DNA of 64,000 bases. Origin: Cytobacillus horneckiae. Its GTDB lineage: Bacteria; Bacillota; Bacilli; Bacillales; Cytobacillaceae. The position numbers and the translations under genes were made by a program. Location of the stretch: NCBI RefSeq assembly GCF_002835735.1, contig NZ_PISD01000036.1:1-64000 (forward strand), in the 5' to 3' direction. The notes beneath the pieces were generated by a model, which was not told where the DNA came from, ran no database searches, and was given only the letters and a program-made list of their open reading frames with translations. Within the stretch, counting starts at the first letter, position 1, and each line of letters starts with the position of its first letter. Below, in pieces: positions 43,243 through 53,996 of this stretch.

Positions 43243-43383
43243 TCATTTTATGTAGAACAGATCATTTAATCTATCCTTTATTTCTCCAATAATCTCCATC
43301 GTAGACAATGATTGATTTTTGTTTACTCGAATATAGATTTCCTTCATTAATTCTATTAACTGCTGTTCAGAAATTTTGTTCAA
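43243..43383 (-). CDS. Small helical protein within the exopolysaccharide operon, 46 aa
   Basis: On the minus strand AAGGAG stands eight bases before TTG 43383. The 46-codon frame encodes MNKISEQQLIELMKEIYIRV, then N-K-N-Q-S-L-S and MEIIGEIKDRLNDLFYIK, two amphipathic helices and no membrane segment. It lies between galE and the phosphosugar transferase gene. The pattern L-I-E-L-M-K-E is faintly reminiscent of SinI (WVELMVEA), but this is too weak to assign. Overlooked easily because of the TTG start. Confidence 0.5.
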   Translation of the reverse strand: MNKISEQQLIELMKEIYIRVNKNQSLSTMEIIGEIKDRLNDLFYIK

Positions 43384-43465
43384 AGTCTCTTTCTCCTTAT
43401 AGAATAACTGGCATTTGCCGTAAGCGAATGCTTTTTACTAGGCAATAGAGGCCAATAGGATAGGT

Positions 43466-43492
43466 TCATTAAATTAAATTAAATTAAGTTAA
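43466..43492. repeat. Short AAATT tandem repeat
   Basis: Four to five units of TTAAA in tandem just after the galE stop. A simple-sequence tract, possibly of variable length, without a coding role. Confidence 0.6.
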
Positions 43493-44568
43493 TATAACTT
43501 CCTATTAGCTAAAAAATCTCCACTCGCAGAAGCAAGTGAAGAGTACATTTCCGTATTGCTAAGATAGCCCTCTGGATTCATTTGCTGCCATCTCCAGGCA
43601 TCCGCACACATTTCTTCAATGCCTTTTTCAGCAACCCAGCCGAGGTCCTTTTCCGCCTTCTCTGGGTTGGCATAACAAATGGCAATATCACCTGATCTAG
43701 GTGCAGATATTTTATAAGGTATTTTTGCTTTCGTTACCCTTTCAAAAGCATGAATTACCTCAAATACACTGTACCCTTTGCCTGTTCCGAGATTATACAC
43801 TTCTGTTCCTTGGATGGTATCCAGCTTTTTTAATGCCTGCACATGCCCGTTAGCTAAATCGACTACATGTATATAATCTCTTATTCCTGTTCCATCAGGT
43901 GTCGGGTAAGTATTGCCATACACACTAAGCTGCTTTAACTTTCCTATCGCCACTTGCGTAATATAAGGCAATAAATTATTCGGAATATCATTCGGATCTT
44001 CTCCTAACCTTCCACTTATATGTGCACCAATCGGATTAAAGTATCTTAATATAGAGATTTGCCAGCTAGAATCTGCCTCAGATAAATCCTTTAGAATCTC
44101 CTCTGCCATCCATTTCGTCCGACCATATGGGTTTGTCGCATGCAACGGTGCTGTTTCATTAATAGGTACTTCTGCAGGTGAACCATATACTGTAGCTGAT
44201 GAACTAAATACCAGTTTTTTAACTTGATATTTTTGCATAATATGAGTCAATATTACTGTCCCGATGATATTGTTTTGATAATAAGTTAGCGGCACTTCAA
44301 CTGATTCTCCCACTGCTTTTAATGCCGCAAAATGGACGACTGCTTCAATCTTATTTTCTATAAAAACCTGTTCCAATTTGGGGCCATCACATAGATCGAT
44401 TTCATAAAAATGAAAGTCTCTACCAGTAATATCCTTGACGCGTTCCAATGCTTCTGGCTTACTGTTAATAAAATTATCAATCACTACAATGTCATATCCT
44501 GCAGTTAAAAATTCTACACATGCATGACTTCCAATATAGCCAGCACCACCTGTAATTAATATGGTCAT
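43489..44568 (-). CDS. galE: UDP-glucose 4-epimerase
   Basis: Extended SDR epimerase of 359 residues: TILITGGAGYIGSHACVEF (NAD loop), VHFAALKAVGESV, SSSATVYGSP (Ser), YGRTKWMAEEIL (Y-x3-K) and GTGIRDYIHVVDLA. It interconverts UDP-glucose and UDP-galactose (or the GlcNAc pair), feeding galactose-type units to the operon's glycosyltransferases. ATG 44568 gives the usual MTILITGG start; an upstream GTG/ATG would add four residues. Confidence 0.92.
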   Translation of the reverse strand: MTILITGGAGYIGSHACVEFLTAGYDIVVIDNFINSKPEALERVKDITGRDFHFYEIDLCDGPKLEQVFIENKIEAVVHFAALKAVGESVEVPLTYYQNNIIGTVILTHIMQKYQVKKLVFSSSATVYGSPAEVPINETAPLHATNPYGRTKWMAEEILKDLSEADSSWQISILRYFNPIGAHISGRLGEDPNDIPNNLLPYITQVAIGKLKQLSVYGNTYPTPDGTGIRDYIHVVDLANGHVQALKKLDTIQGTEVYNLGTGKGYSVFEVIHAFERVTKAKIPYKISAPRSGDIAICYANPEKAEKDLGWVAEKGIEEMCADAWRWQQMNPEGYLSNTEMYSSLASASGDFLANRKLY

Positions 44569-44588
44569 TCTCCGAACCACCTTTCTAT

Positions 44589-45785
44589 TTATCTTATGAG
44601 GCTGTACAGCTTATTAATTTCGTCTGCATTACCATAATCTCTGGCCAAAGTATTGCTGATTAGTTGGCTGGAAAGTGCTTCATTGCCTAAAAGCTGTTCA
44701 ATTCCATTAGCTATTCCTTCTGGATGCTGCGGCACAATAAGGGCATCCACGCCATCAACTGCTTGGCTTTTAGCTGTAGGAAAATCTGATAAAACGACTG
44801 GCTTTCCTAGAATTTGCGCTTCCCTTACTGTTACTGCCTTACCTTCATATCTCGATGGTTGAACATAAATATCACAGGCGGAAATATATGGATAGGGATT
44901 AAGCTTTTTCCCTAGTAGGAAGAAATGCTCTTCCATTTGGAGCTCATGTATTATACTTTTCAATTCTGATTCTAGACTGCCATATCCAATAACATACCAT
45001 CGTATTTGATAGCCTTTGTCGATAAGTTTCTTGCATGCATGAATAGCTATATCCAATCCTTTTGCATGCGAGAGCCTGCCGACAGTAACGATAATAGTAT
45101 GTTCAGGTGAGTGATTGATTTCTATTACCTTATCAATCACTGCCTGTTCCCGAATAAAGTCAGGAGATAATATATTTTCTATTACCTTTGTTTGCTTTTT
45201 AAATGTAGGATAGTTTTGCAGAAAATGATTTCGACACTCTTCAGAAACAGCTACGATATAATCTAAACGCTGCCACATTTTCGTTTCAATTCTTCGATTC
45301 AAAGTAATATTAGAGTAGTCTGTATGAATCCAACCAATCCGCTTCTTCGCCTTTACCTTCTTGCCTATAAAATGGTGTGGCCAAAGGAAGCCGATTGCAA
45401 CATCATACTCTTCTTCAAATTTCGGTAAAAATGCACTGGATAGTTCCCATCCAAACTGGATATTTAAATAACCAGGCTCACTTACATTTCTTATCCTGCC
45501 ATAAATGCTGCTAAAAGAACGTGCCGCCAGCCTTGTTAAACCTATCTGATAAAACCCTTTTTTTAAAACCTGACCAATTGAATATCTAAAAGTAGTGTAT
45601 TGTGGCACCTCATTTAATAATCTAGATGAAGGAGGAAGCAATGGCAGAAATTCTCCTTCATGTTTGAACAGCATGATATCTACCTCATACTCGTTATAGT
45701 CGATATGGTTTAATAAGCCTATTAAGCTTCTTTCTACCCCACCGATAGCCATATCAAATGAAGTGATTAATATTTTCTTTTTCAC
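44589..45785 (-). CDS. GT4 glycosyltransferase, 398 aa
   Basis: GT-B enzyme: N-terminal SFDMAIGGVERSLIGLL, EEYDVAIGFLWPHHFIGKKV then KAKKRIGWIH, donor half TVGRLSHAKGLDIAIHACKK and E-x7-E in EGKAVTVREA. Lies 20 bases upstream of galE. Similar in plan to the pair at 35243-37614. Sugar unknown. Confidence 0.83.
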   Translation of the reverse strand: MKKKILITSFDMAIGGVERSLIGLLNHIDYNEYEVDIMLFKHEGEFLPLLPPSSRLLNEVPQYTTFRYSIGQVLKKGFYQIGLTRLAARSFSSIYGRIRNVSEPGYLNIQFGWELSSAFLPKFEEEYDVAIGFLWPHHFIGKKVKAKKRIGWIHTDYSNITLNRRIETKMWQRLDYIVAVSEECRNHFLQNYPTFKKQTKVIENILSPDFIREQAVIDKVIEINHSPEHTIIVTVGRLSHAKGLDIAIHACKKLIDKGYQIRWYVIGYGSLESELKSIIHELQMEEHFFLLGKKLNPYPYISACDIYVQPSRYEGKAVTVREAQILGKPVVLSDFPTAKSQAVDGVDALIVPQHPEGIANGIEQLLGNEALSSQLISNTLARDYGNADEINKLYSLIR

Positions 45786-45875
45786 AATGACCTGACCTTT
45801 CTTAACCTACGTGATAGAGTAAAAATTTCCATCATGGGGGTTTTCCTTCCTCCCCACATATCCTTTATTGTCCCC

Positions 45876-47015
45876 TTAAAACTTTGAAGTAGGGCTTTTA
45901 CTTCCAGTTGATTCTGGATAAAGCTGGAACCAATCCTTCCATGCGTCATTAATATGAAATCCTTTATTCGCGAATTGTTGATGGATGAGCGCCTTGCTCG
46001 GTCTAGAATAGTTAAATGAAGCTTCGATCTCATCGCACCAATCACTTATCTTTGTTTCCAAACTGATATATTTTACTAAACCTAGTTCCATATCTGTGCT
46101 TTTAGGAACTGTATCTGCAGCTATACAAGGGATGCCAGCACACTGCGCCTCCAGCATGACAATGCCAAATCCTTCAAAAATTGATGGAAATAAAAACACA
46201 TCAAATGCATTCATCAATTGAGGTATATCTTTTCTAATGCCTAGAAATCTTATATGATCCCAAATGCCGGCTGCTTTTGCCTCTGCCTCAACCTTCTCCC
46301 TTAATGGGCCATCACCTGCAAGAACAAGATAATAGGACGAATCATCATGTAATAGCTTTTTTATAATAGGAATCAAGAAGCTTTGATTCTTTGATGTTGA
46401 AAATCTTCCAATATGCCCAATTACTTTTCCAGATTGGGGAATATTCAGCAATTCATGCATGAACTGTTTGCTGTCGGGATGAATATCTAAAAATGAATGG
46501 ACATCGATGCTGTTTTTCAGTATTTTCGCCTTTCTTTTTCCAAATAAAAAAGCTGCAGCTTCCTCACTGCAGCTACAATATTCTGTTGCTGAATACCGAA
46601 TTAAGCCTTGCATCGCTTTTAAAGTAAGACGGTCCTTCCAACTGTTTTTCGGCCATCCGGAACTGTGGGAATGACAAATCCTTGTGGCGATTCCTAATTG
46701 TTTTGCAGCAAGGGCTGGAAAGCCTGCTTGATAATCCGTATGGGCGTGGACAGCATCATATTCGCGAATCTTCATTACATCTTTTAATCTCTTTAAATAT
46801 TGCTTCGGTCCGACAAGGCCGAGACTATCGATCTGATAAATATCTCCACCTAACCGGCGAATCTCTTGATTATAATCATTTTCTCCATGGCTGTGGGTTA
46901 TAAAATCAAATTGGCACTTCGAGCGGTCCATTTGTCTATAGACGTTCATAATCAGCGTTTCCGCCCCTCCACGTCCCATCGAACTCACGACATGCAAAAC
47001 TCTGTACCTCGTCAA
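45876..47015 (-). CDS. GT4 glycosyltransferase (EpsF-like), 379 aa
   Basis: Opens RVLHVVSSMGRGGAETLIMN, the EpsF pattern, with HAHTDYQAGFPALAAKQLG and CHSHSSGW in the acceptor half, then HIGRFSTSKNQSFLI and E-x7-E in EGFGIVMLEA. It lies 17 bases after the EpsG-like polymerase gene. Related to the other EpsF-like enzyme at 49022. Confidence 0.85.
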   Translation of the reverse strand: MTRYRVLHVVSSMGRGGAETLIMNVYRQMDRSKCQFDFITHSHGENDYNQEIRRLGGDIYQIDSLGLVGPKQYLKRLKDVMKIREYDAVHAHTDYQAGFPALAAKQLGIATRICHSHSSGWPKNSWKDRLTLKAMQGLIRYSATEYCSCSEEAAAFLFGKRKAKILKNSIDVHSFLDIHPDSKQFMHELLNIPQSGKVIGHIGRFSTSKNQSFLIPIIKKLLHDDSSYYLVLAGDGPLREKVEAEAKAAGIWDHIRFLGIRKDIPQLMNAFDVFLFPSIFEGFGIVMLEAQCAGIPCIAADTVPKSTDMELGLVKYISLETKISDWCDEIEASFNYSRPSKALIHQQFANKGFHINDAWKDWFQLYPESTGSKSPTSKF

Positions 47016-47032
47016 CTTTTGTCCCCCCTTAT

Positions 47033-48112
47033 TTAAAATAGCTGTTCTAGTAATGGACTTTTATATAAAATATTTAAACTAATCACATTCTCGTAATAGT
47101 AGTAAACTAAATAGCAAGTCAATAATGCATAATAAACAAATCGCTGTTCCTTTGTCCGAAATAAGACAATAATCCATGAGATTAAAATCAGATGATAAAG
47201 ATTAAAATAAATGGATACTCTGGCAAAAATCCAATTTTGTGTTGAGATGACCATAAAAATAAAGCCAACTAACACCATGTTGACAATATAATCGCTGCTC
47301 TTATATATTTCCCTGAGCTTATCTCTCCCAAGAAAGGCAATCATAAGAGGCACTGCATTTACAGCCACCCTTAAAAGACTTGCTCCACCTTCCTGAAAAT
47401 CTGCATACTCTCCATATTGTGTATTTTCAATCGCGGAAAATAATATTTTCGAAAATTGTTCATAGCCAATTACGATAATGATTGAAAATACAAGCAACAA
47501 AATAGTCGCCTTTGACCATGCTTTATAACGTACTAAAAAGTAGATCGGTATAAGAATAAAAGCACTTTGATGAAAAAGGGATGCGATGAATACAATGAGC
47601 ATATACATGAGCCAATTTCCATTTAATAAATATTTTGTAGCAGTAAAAGCTATTGCAGCTGCCAGTACTTGCCTCATCCCATTCATCGAAATTAAAAATA
47701 AGCCTCCAGTTATATAAACATAGATGCTTAGTTCAAACATTCTTGAATATTTACTTAAAACATAGACAATCAACACATTCGTAATAAGTGCAGCTGTAAA
47801 CACGAGAATTTGCGGATTTTCTGAAATGCTCTTCAAAAACATTTGCAGAAGGCCGAACCCTATATCTTTCTGATCTCCAATTGTTCCCCAAGTAAAATGG
47901 TTTGTTTCAAATGCATGCCGATAAAAATAAGTATCCCCTATATTTGTTCTCGAGCCCGAAACGATAACCAAGATAAACATTACACCTAAGACGAGAATTT
48001 TATTTGGCCGGACAGGTGCATAAATTCCTGAATGAAGTGCTGGCCTTGCAAAATATCTTGAAAAAAACGCCAGTGTAAAAGCTAACAAAAGGTTTAACCA
48101 TAGAAAGGTCAT
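47033..48112 (-). CDS. EpsG-like polysaccharide polymerase, 359 aa
   Basis: About ten membrane helices with the EpsG family marks: SGSRTNIGDTYFYRHAF early, GFGLLQMFLKSI, and NGMRQVLAAAIAFTATKYL. EpsG proteins are thought to polymerise lipid-linked repeat units. It sits among EpsF-like glycosyltransferases, the same neighbourhood as in B. subtilis eps. Confidence 0.85.
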   Translation of the reverse strand: MTFLWLNLLLAFTLAFFSRYFARPALHSGIYAPVRPNKILVLGVMFILVIVSGSRTNIGDTYFYRHAFETNHFTWGTIGDQKDIGFGLLQMFLKSISENPQILVFTAALITNVLIVYVLSKYSRMFELSIYVYITGGLFLISMNGMRQVLAAAIAFTATKYLLNGNWLMYMLIVFIASLFHQSAFILIPIYFLVRYKAWSKATILLLVFSIIIVIGYEQFSKILFSAIENTQYGEYADFQEGGASLLRVAVNAVPLMIAFLGRDKLREIYKSSDYIVNMVLVGFIFMVISTQNWIFARVSIYFNLYHLILISWIIVLFRTKEQRFVYYALLTCYLVYYYYENVISLNILYKSPLLEQLF

Positions 48113-48128
48113 TGCTCTTCATTCCTTT

Positions 48129-49025
48129 CTAATTAAAAGCCTTTGGCGTCCGGGATTTTACGATAATATAAGCATATAAAATGACTCCGAAAGGAAGAGC
48201 GAAAAAAGTTAGGCCTTTCTGTGGCGTTTCCCGCCAAAAATGATGATTTCTTAGCATTAAAGAGCTTGACACATAATGGATGGCTTGCCTGAACTTAAAA
48301 ATCCTCCCCGCGAAAGGAAGCTTCATTAATTCTTTTCTATAATGAGCGAACCCCATTGGATTGCTCCTATATTGCTTCATCATGTTGTTAGATGAACCAT
48401 CTGGCAAATACTCAACATGGCATAGAACTTCATCCATTAATAACATTTCATATTCTCTATCAAGCAAATAGTATTTTAAAGCAAGACCAACATACTTTTC
48501 TTCACTAAAAATAGGATATGGATATTTTTTAGTTAGCTCAGAACGGTATACTAATTTCTTATCACCTGTTACGCCATGTTTATAATAAAGGTTAAACAAG
48601 GTCGATTGCCTTAAATGAGAAGGCAGTCTTGTACCGATGACTCCATCATGCTGATCAGCATCTAGGCCAATGATTCCGCTCACTCTATCGCAGCCGTTAT
48701 CCTCCCAAAATTTTATGATTTTCTCAACGGCATCTACCGCTAAATAATCATCAGAGTCAATGCACATATTCAACTCTGTCTCTATTAGACGATAAGCGGT
48801 ATTGTGAGCTCCATGCATCCCTTGATTCTCCTGATAAACATATTGAATATCCAAGCTCCCTTCTTCTATCCATTCGTGTACCAATATATTTGTCTGATCT
48901 GTTGAGCCATCATCAACTATAAGCCAAATAAATGATTTATTCGTTTGAGAAAGCATACTCTTATAGCATTTTTCCAAACAATAAGCTCGATTATAAGTGG
49001 GCGTAAAAATGGTTAGTTTTTTCAT
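48129..49025 (-). CDS. GT2 glycosyltransferase (EpsE/EpsH-like), 298 aa
   Basis: GT-A fold: TIFTPTYNRAYCLEKCYKSM, WLIVDDGSTDQTN and MCIDSDDYLAVDAVEKI (DxD). Four-base overlap with the upstream EpsF-like gene. It does not show the EpsE-specific FliG-binding features clearly enough to propose a flagellar clutch role. Confidence 0.83.
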   Translation of the reverse strand: MKKLTIFTPTYNRAYCLEKCYKSMLSQTNKSFIWLIVDDGSTDQTNILVHEWIEEGSLDIQYVYQENQGMHGAHNTAYRLIETELNMCIDSDDYLAVDAVEKIIKFWEDNGCDRVSGIIGLDADQHDGVIGTRLPSHLRQSTLFNLYYKHGVTGDKKLVYRSELTKKYPYPIFSEEKYVGLALKYYLLDREYEMLLMDEVLCHVEYLPDGSSNNMMKQYRSNPMGFAHYRKELMKLPFAGRIFKFRQAIHYVSSSLMLRNHHFWRETPQKGLTFFALPFGVILYAYIIVKSRTPKAFN

Positions 49026-50137
49026 CCGCTTTCACCTATAAATGATAAATACATTGACTCTATCTCTGCTGCTGTCTTCGTGATATCATACCCTTTATTA
49101 ATAAAAGCCTCGTGATTCTTTCCTCTTTTATTTATGTCCTTTTGGCTTTGTACTAGCCTATTTAACCATATCCGCTGATCATGTAAAGGAAGAAAATCTA
49201 TCAAGCCTAAACCAAGGTCGACCTCTTTTGTTATAGCATCTGAAATAATGCAAGTAAGTCCTGACCCTTGCGCTTCAATTAATGTGACAGGCAGTCCTTC
49301 ATGTCTGGATGGAAAAACAAAAACATCAAATGCCTGCATCACTTCCTCCACATCCTGTCTTACACCTAAAAACTTCGCCTTACGTACCAACCCCAGCTCT
49401 TTAGCTTTACTCTCCATTTCATTTCTCATTGGTCCATCACCTAACATCACAAGAGCAGCATCCTTATTTAACTGTTCATATTCAGAGAAAAGCTCAATCA
49501 GAAATTCATGGTTTTTTTGCTTGGCAAATCGCCCAACATGGCCAATCACAAAACTATGTTCAGCTAATCCAAGCTCTCCTCTTATTCGTGTTCTCGTTTC
49601 ATTGGAATAAGTAAACTGGCTTGGGACGATTCCATTCTTTACTATTTGTGCTTTCGCTGCCTTTCTGTGAAATAGCCATTCTGCCGCATCTGTAGAACAA
49701 GCAATGAACTTTGTTGCGCTTCTGCCAATATTCATTCCATTCCACCATTTATATAATCTGATTATGGAATTCCCTTCACTTTCTGTATTATGACTATGCG
49801 CTAATCTGACAGGAACACCATACTTTTTCGCATTCTTTAAGACGGCACCACTCATCTTATCCATATGTGAATGAACAATGTGATAAGGATTAAGTTTGAA
49901 GAAATCTCCCAGCAGCCGGGTATATTTGAAATGGCCTACATCAGTAACATAGGGAATTCTATGGACTACTCCACCCATTTCCATTATTTCTTTGTCAAAC
50001 GCACCTGGTTTACACGTTAAAAAATCAAATTGCACCTTCGATCGGTCAATATGACGATAGAGATTCATAATAAGCGTTTCGGCTCCGCCCCGGTTCATAT
50101 TTACGACCACATGCAATATTCTTAATGGGCTGTCCAT
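49022..50137 (-). CDS. GT4 glycosyltransferase (EpsF-like), 371 aa
   Basis: N-terminal [48 protein letters not shown], donor half HVGRFAKQKNHEFLIELF and E-x7-E in EGLPVTLIEA. Overlaps the EpsD-like gene by 16 bases and the GT2 gene by four bases, so coupled on both sides. Confidence 0.86.
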   Translation of the reverse strand: MDSPLRILHVVVNMNRGGAETLIMNLYRHIDRSKVQFDFLTCKPGAFDKEIMEMGGVVHRIPYVTDVGHFKYTRLLGDFFKLNPYHIVHSHMDKMSGAVLKNAKKYGVPVRLAHSHNTESEGNSIIRLYKWWNGMNIGRSATKFIACSTDAAEWLFHRKAAKAQIVKNGIVPSQFTYSNETRTRIRGELGLAEHSFVIGHVGRFAKQKNHEFLIELFSEYEQLNKDAALVMLGDGPMRNEMESKAKELGLVRKAKFLGVRQDVEEVMQAFDVFVFPSRHEGLPVTLIEAQGSGLTCIISDAITKEVDLGLGLIDFLPLHDQRIWLNRLVQSQKDINKRGKNHEAFINKGYDITKTAAEIESMYLSFIGESG

Positions 50138-51273
50138 TCCATCCTTTCCTCCATTTCATTTACGATTGATTGATATACCCGACGTTTTTCTGCTAATACT
50201 TGATTTTGTGAATACTTCTCTATGATGATTTTCCTGCCATTTTTGCCGAGATTAAATCTTAAAGGCGGATTTTCTGCCAATTGCACAATTCTTTCAGCCA
50301 TTCCTTTTTCAGTACATTCCAACCATCCATTTACCCCGTCCAATACCAGCTCTCGGTGTCCTCTATTTGGAAAAGCGACAATTGGCAGGCCGCATGACAT
50401 GGCTTCCATAATATTTACTGGCAATCCTTCTCTTTTGCTCGACGCTACAACGATATCGCTCATCTGGAGGAGAACATTCATATTATTTTGGTAACCTAAG
50501 AACCTAACCATATGATTCACATCCATTTTGTATGCAATTTGCCGACAATGACTCAGCTCTTTTCCATCGCCAGCAAGGACTAAAATTGCATTTGGAAGAG
50601 TTTCTTTTAGTAAAGCTAATACTTTGATTAGAAAAGCCTGATTCTTATTACGATTGAATTCAGCAGCATAAAATAATAAAAAAGCATCTTCTGGAAAACG
50701 ATGCTTTTCTCGCAAATTATTTTTTTGTTCTTTCGATACTAGAAAAAATTGATCTGTATCTACACCTACGCCATGAATATGAGTAATATCTGCTGCTTTA
50801 AATTTCTTTTGTCGAGCCAGCTGATAGTCCTCTTGATTTATAGTAATAAGCAAATCAGTATAATTCGCCATTAGTTTCTCGATAGGGTAATACATGAGCC
50901 AATTAATATAAGGTGCCCCTTTACAAAAATGAAATCCGTGTGCAGTGTACATCACTTTAAGTCCATCTTTTCTTCTATTTTTAGCTGCCAATCTAGCAAT
51001 CATACCTCCTACAGGTGTATGACAATCTACGATATCATAAGAATTGCTCTCAATAATACTCTCCAGCAATTGATAAGCTAATATATTTTCCTTCCTTAAT
51101 GGAAAACGATGTATAGGAAGATGATATTGCTGATCTACATAAGGAAGTTTTGAGTTCCCTGCTGCTGCTACATGAACTTCCCACCCTTGACTCTTTAGCC
51201 ACTGGATAAATGGTAAATGAAATAAACGAATATGGTAATCTACTGTTGCACAAAATAATATTTTTTTCTTCAT
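50122..51273 (-). CDS. GT4 glycosyltransferase (EpsD-like), 383 aa
   Basis: EpsD-like start [20 protein letters not shown], then [15 protein letters not shown] and [13 protein letters not shown] in the acceptor half, [18 protein letters not shown] and E-x7-E in [10 protein letters not shown] in the donor half. The order EpsC-like, galU, EpsD-like, EpsF-like parallels the B. subtilis eps operon with galU inserted. Four-base overlap with galU. Confidence 0.87.
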   Translation of the reverse strand: MKKKILFCATVDYHIRLFHLPFIQWLKSQGWEVHVAAAGNSKLPYVDQQYHLPIHRFPLRKENILAYQLLESIIESNSYDIVDCHTPVGGMIARLAAKNRRKDGLKVMYTAHGFHFCKGAPYINWLMYYPIEKLMANYTDLLITINQEDYQLARQKKFKAADITHIHGVGVDTDQFFLVSKEQKNNLREKHRFPEDAFLLFYAAEFNRNKNQAFLIKVLALLKETLPNAILVLAGDGKELSHCRQIAYKMDVNHMVRFLGYQNNMNVLLQMSDIVVASSKREGLPVNIMEAMSCGLPIVAFPNRGHRELVLDGVNGWLECTEKGMAERIVQLAENPPLRFNLGKNGRKIIIEKYSQNQVLAEKRRVYQSIVNEMEERMEWTAH

Positions 51274-52151
51274 TTCTTTATCGCTTGCCCTTCAACAACT
51301 GTTGTTAAATAATCCAGTAAAGGCTGCTTTAGCTCAGCATTTCGCAAGGCGAAATCAATCGTTGTTTTCAAATAGCCAAGCTTCTCACCAACATCGTAAC
51401 GAACGCCTTCAAATTCATAGGCATAGACAGCCTCATGTTTATTTAATTCAGCTATCGCATCAGTAAGCTGAATTTCATTGCCTGCACCAGGCTGTTGAGT
51501 ATTTAATACCTCAAAAATTCCCGAAGTCAATATGTATCGGCCCATAATAGCGAGGCGGGATGGGGAATTTTCCTTTGCCGGTTTCTCAACAACGTTTCTT
51601 ACCGAATACATTTTTTCTGCCATTTCAAATCCATCAATGATTCCATAACGGGACACTTCATCGTCCGATACTCCCTGTACCCCTAGAATGGAAGCATGAT
51701 AGCGATTATATTGATGAATCAGCTGCTTTATACATGGCTTTGTTGACTGAATAATATCGTCACCCAATAATACTGCAAATGGTTCATTTCCAATAAACTT
51801 TCTAGCACACCATATCGCATGCCCTAAACCTTTTGGTTCCTTTTGCCGAATATAATGGATATCCGCCATCGTTGATGATTTCTGCACTTCATCTAGAATG
51901 TCTAACTTGCCTTTCTCCAGCAGGTTTTTTTCAAGCTCGAACGATGAATCAAAATGATCTTCAATTGAACGTTTGCCTTTTCCAGTAACAATTATAATAT
52001 CCTCTATGCCGGCAGCAATGGCTTCTTCCACAATATATTGAATCGTTGGTTTATCAACAACAGGCAGCATTTCCTTTGGCATTGCTTTCGTTGCCGGAAG
52101 AAAGCGGGTGCCTAACCCGGCAGCCGGGATAATTGCTTTTCTGACCTTCAT
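51270..52151 (-). CDS. galU: UTP-glucose-1-phosphate uridylyltransferase
   Basis: 293 residues with the family pattern [42 protein letters not shown] and LLGDDII. It makes UDP-glucose, which galE and the glycosyltransferases downstream use. The housekeeping copy in Bacillus is gtaB; this operon-borne copy is a second supply. Adjacent to the EpsC-like gene with 21 bases between. Confidence 0.93.
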   Translation of the reverse strand: MKVRKAIIPAAGLGTRFLPATKAMPKEMLPVVDKPTIQYIVEEAIAAGIEDIIIVTGKGKRSIEDHFDSSFELEKNLLEKGKLDILDEVQKSSTMADIHYIRQKEPKGLGHAIWCARKFIGNEPFAVLLGDDIIQSTKPCIKQLIHQYNRYHASILGVQGVSDDEVSRYGIIDGFEMAEKMYSVRNVVEKPAKENSPSRLAIMGRYILTSGIFEVLNTQQPGAGNEIQLTDAIAELNKHEAVYAYEFEGVRYDVGEKLGYLKTTIDFALRNAELKQPLLDYLTTVVEGQAIKK

Positions 52152-52172
52152 TGTGCATCTCCTTTCATTGCT

Positions 52173-53996
52173 TTACATGGTCATTACCGGCTGAGGATTA
52201 CCTTCAGCCTTTTTGTTTGCCAGGTTCAGCAAAATGTCCCTTAAAACATCCTTTTCAACACTTTCGAAAAGCGCCAATATCTCATTTATTTCATCTAGAA
52301 ATATATGAGATGACTTACCGATATAAATATTTGGATATACTTGCTGTTCATATACTTCATCTGCTTTTAATAGTTCTTCAAATAATTTTTCCCCTGGTCT
52401 AATTCCGGTAAACTCTATGCCGATATCATCTATATGGTAGCCTGAGAGTTTGATTAAATTCTTTGCTAAATCAACCACCTTGACTGGCTCACCCATATCA
52501 AGAACAAATATTTCCCCGCCTTTTGCTAATGCACCAGCTTGTATGACTAATCTAGATGCTTCTGGAATCGTCATAAAATAGCGAATCATATCCGGATGGG
52601 TGACTGTCACCGGTCCACCATTTTCAATTTGTTTTTTAAATAGAGGAATAACACTGCCCCTGCTTCCTAATACGTTGCCAAACCTTACTGCTACAAATCT
52701 TGTTTGGCTAATTGTATCCATATGCTGGACGACCATTTCTGCGAGCCTTTTTGTTGCGCCCATCACACTTGTAGGATTGACCGCTTTATCTGTCGATACC
52801 ATGACAAATGCATCGACACCTTCCCAGTGGGCAGCTTCGGCGATATTTTTTGTACCAATGATGTTATTCTTTACAGCTTCTTCAGGGTTCTTCTCCATTA
52901 ACGGTACATGTTTATGTGCAGCCGCATGATAGACGACAGATGGTTTATGAGCACTTATGACCGCTAGCATTTTTTTCTCATCTTGAATATCAGCTATTTC
53001 TGTAATAAACTCGATTTCTCTATATTTGAAATTCGCTTCTAATTCCATATGAATAGAGTAAATACTGTTTTCTCCATGCCCGAGAAGGACGAGCCGTTTC
53101 GGCTTAAATTGTGAAATTTGCCGGCATATTTCTGAGCCTATCGATCCACCTGCTCCTGAAACTAAAACAGTTTGGTTTGTGATATACTCGGAAATACATT
53201 CAATATCCAACTGAATCGGTTTTCTCCCTAGAAGATCCTCTACTTGTACATCTCTAAACTGATTAACGGATACCTTCCCTGTGATAATATCCTCCAACCT
53301 CGGTAATATTTGCGTTTTAGCAGTTGTTTTTGCACATTCTTTGAAGATTTTATTTAGAATCGTTTTATTTAATGATGGAATTGCGATAATAATATGATTA
53401 ATACCCATGCGCTCTACTACCTTTTCAAGTACATCTACTCCACCAACCACCGGAAGACCTAATATATCAAAGTGGTGTTTTAGCTTATCATCATCAATAA
53501 AAGCGACTGGGATTAAATGATCATCATTACTTTTCAAGAGCTGTCTTGCTACCATCACACCAGCAGATCCAGCTCCAATAATAAGCGTTCTTTGCTTATA
53601 TTGTTTTTTATTCATCACTTCATCTCGATAGACTCTCCAACAAAAACGCGACCCCCCGATAAAAAAAAAATGGAGAAGGCCCATAATAGAAAATAGATTG
53701 ATAGGGATAGACTGAAAAAGAATAAAATGAATGATGAAAGTTATGAGCACAGTATATGCTACAACCTTTAATATAATGATTAATTCTCCAATACTCGCAT
53801 AAGCCCAATCCTTATTATAGAGATGAAATTTAAATGAGAATAAATGATGGCAAAGCAAGATGCTAGCTGATATAGCCAGAACAGAAGGCATTTCAACTAA
53901 CGTTTCCTTCACTATGAGCAGCCCTATGATTAATGAAGCTAATACTAAGCAGGAATCAATTAAAATAAATAAAGAAAGCCGTTGTCTATAAGTCAT
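52173..53996 (-). CDS. EpsC-like UDP-sugar 4,6-dehydratase, 607 aa
   Basis: Four N-terminal membrane helices, a first Rossmann domain (TLIIGAGSAGVMVARQLL) and an extended SDR domain with VSGAGGSIGSEICRQI, VYHAAAHKHVPLMEKNP, VSTDKAVNPTSVMGATKR (catalytic Asp-Lys with Met for Tyr) and RFGNVLGSRGSVIPLF. This is the PglF/CapD/EpsC architecture. It converts UDP-GlcNAc to the 4-keto-6-deoxy sugar used by the EpsN-like aminotransferase. It follows the EAR-like RNA, as epsC does in B. subtilis. Confidence 0.92.
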   Translation of the reverse strand: MTYRQRLSLFILIDSCLVLASLIIGLLIVKETLVEMPSVLAISASILLCHHLFSFKFHLYNKDWAYASIGELIIILKVVAYTVLITFIIHFILFQSIPINLFSIMGLLHFFFIGGSRFCWRVYRDEVMNKKQYKQRTLIIGAGSAGVMVARQLLKSNDDHLIPVAFIDDDKLKHHFDILGLPVVGGVDVLEKVVERMGINHIIIAIPSLNKTILNKIFKECAKTTAKTQILPRLEDIITGKVSVNQFRDVQVEDLLGRKPIQLDIECISEYITNQTVLVSGAGGSIGSEICRQISQFKPKRLVLLGHGENSIYSIHMELEANFKYREIEFITEIADIQDEKKMLAVISAHKPSVVYHAAAHKHVPLMEKNPEEAVKNNIIGTKNIAEAAHWEGVDAFVMVSTDKAVNPTSVMGATKRLAEMVVQHMDTISQTRFVAVRFGNVLGSRGSVIPLFKKQIENGGPVTVTHPDMIRYFMTIPEASRLVIQAGALAKGGEIFVLDMGEPVKVVDLAKNLIKLSGYHIDDIGIEFTGIRPGEKLFEELLKADEVYEQQVYPNIYIGKSSHIFLDEINEILALFESVEKDVLRDILLNLANKKAEGNPQPVMTM

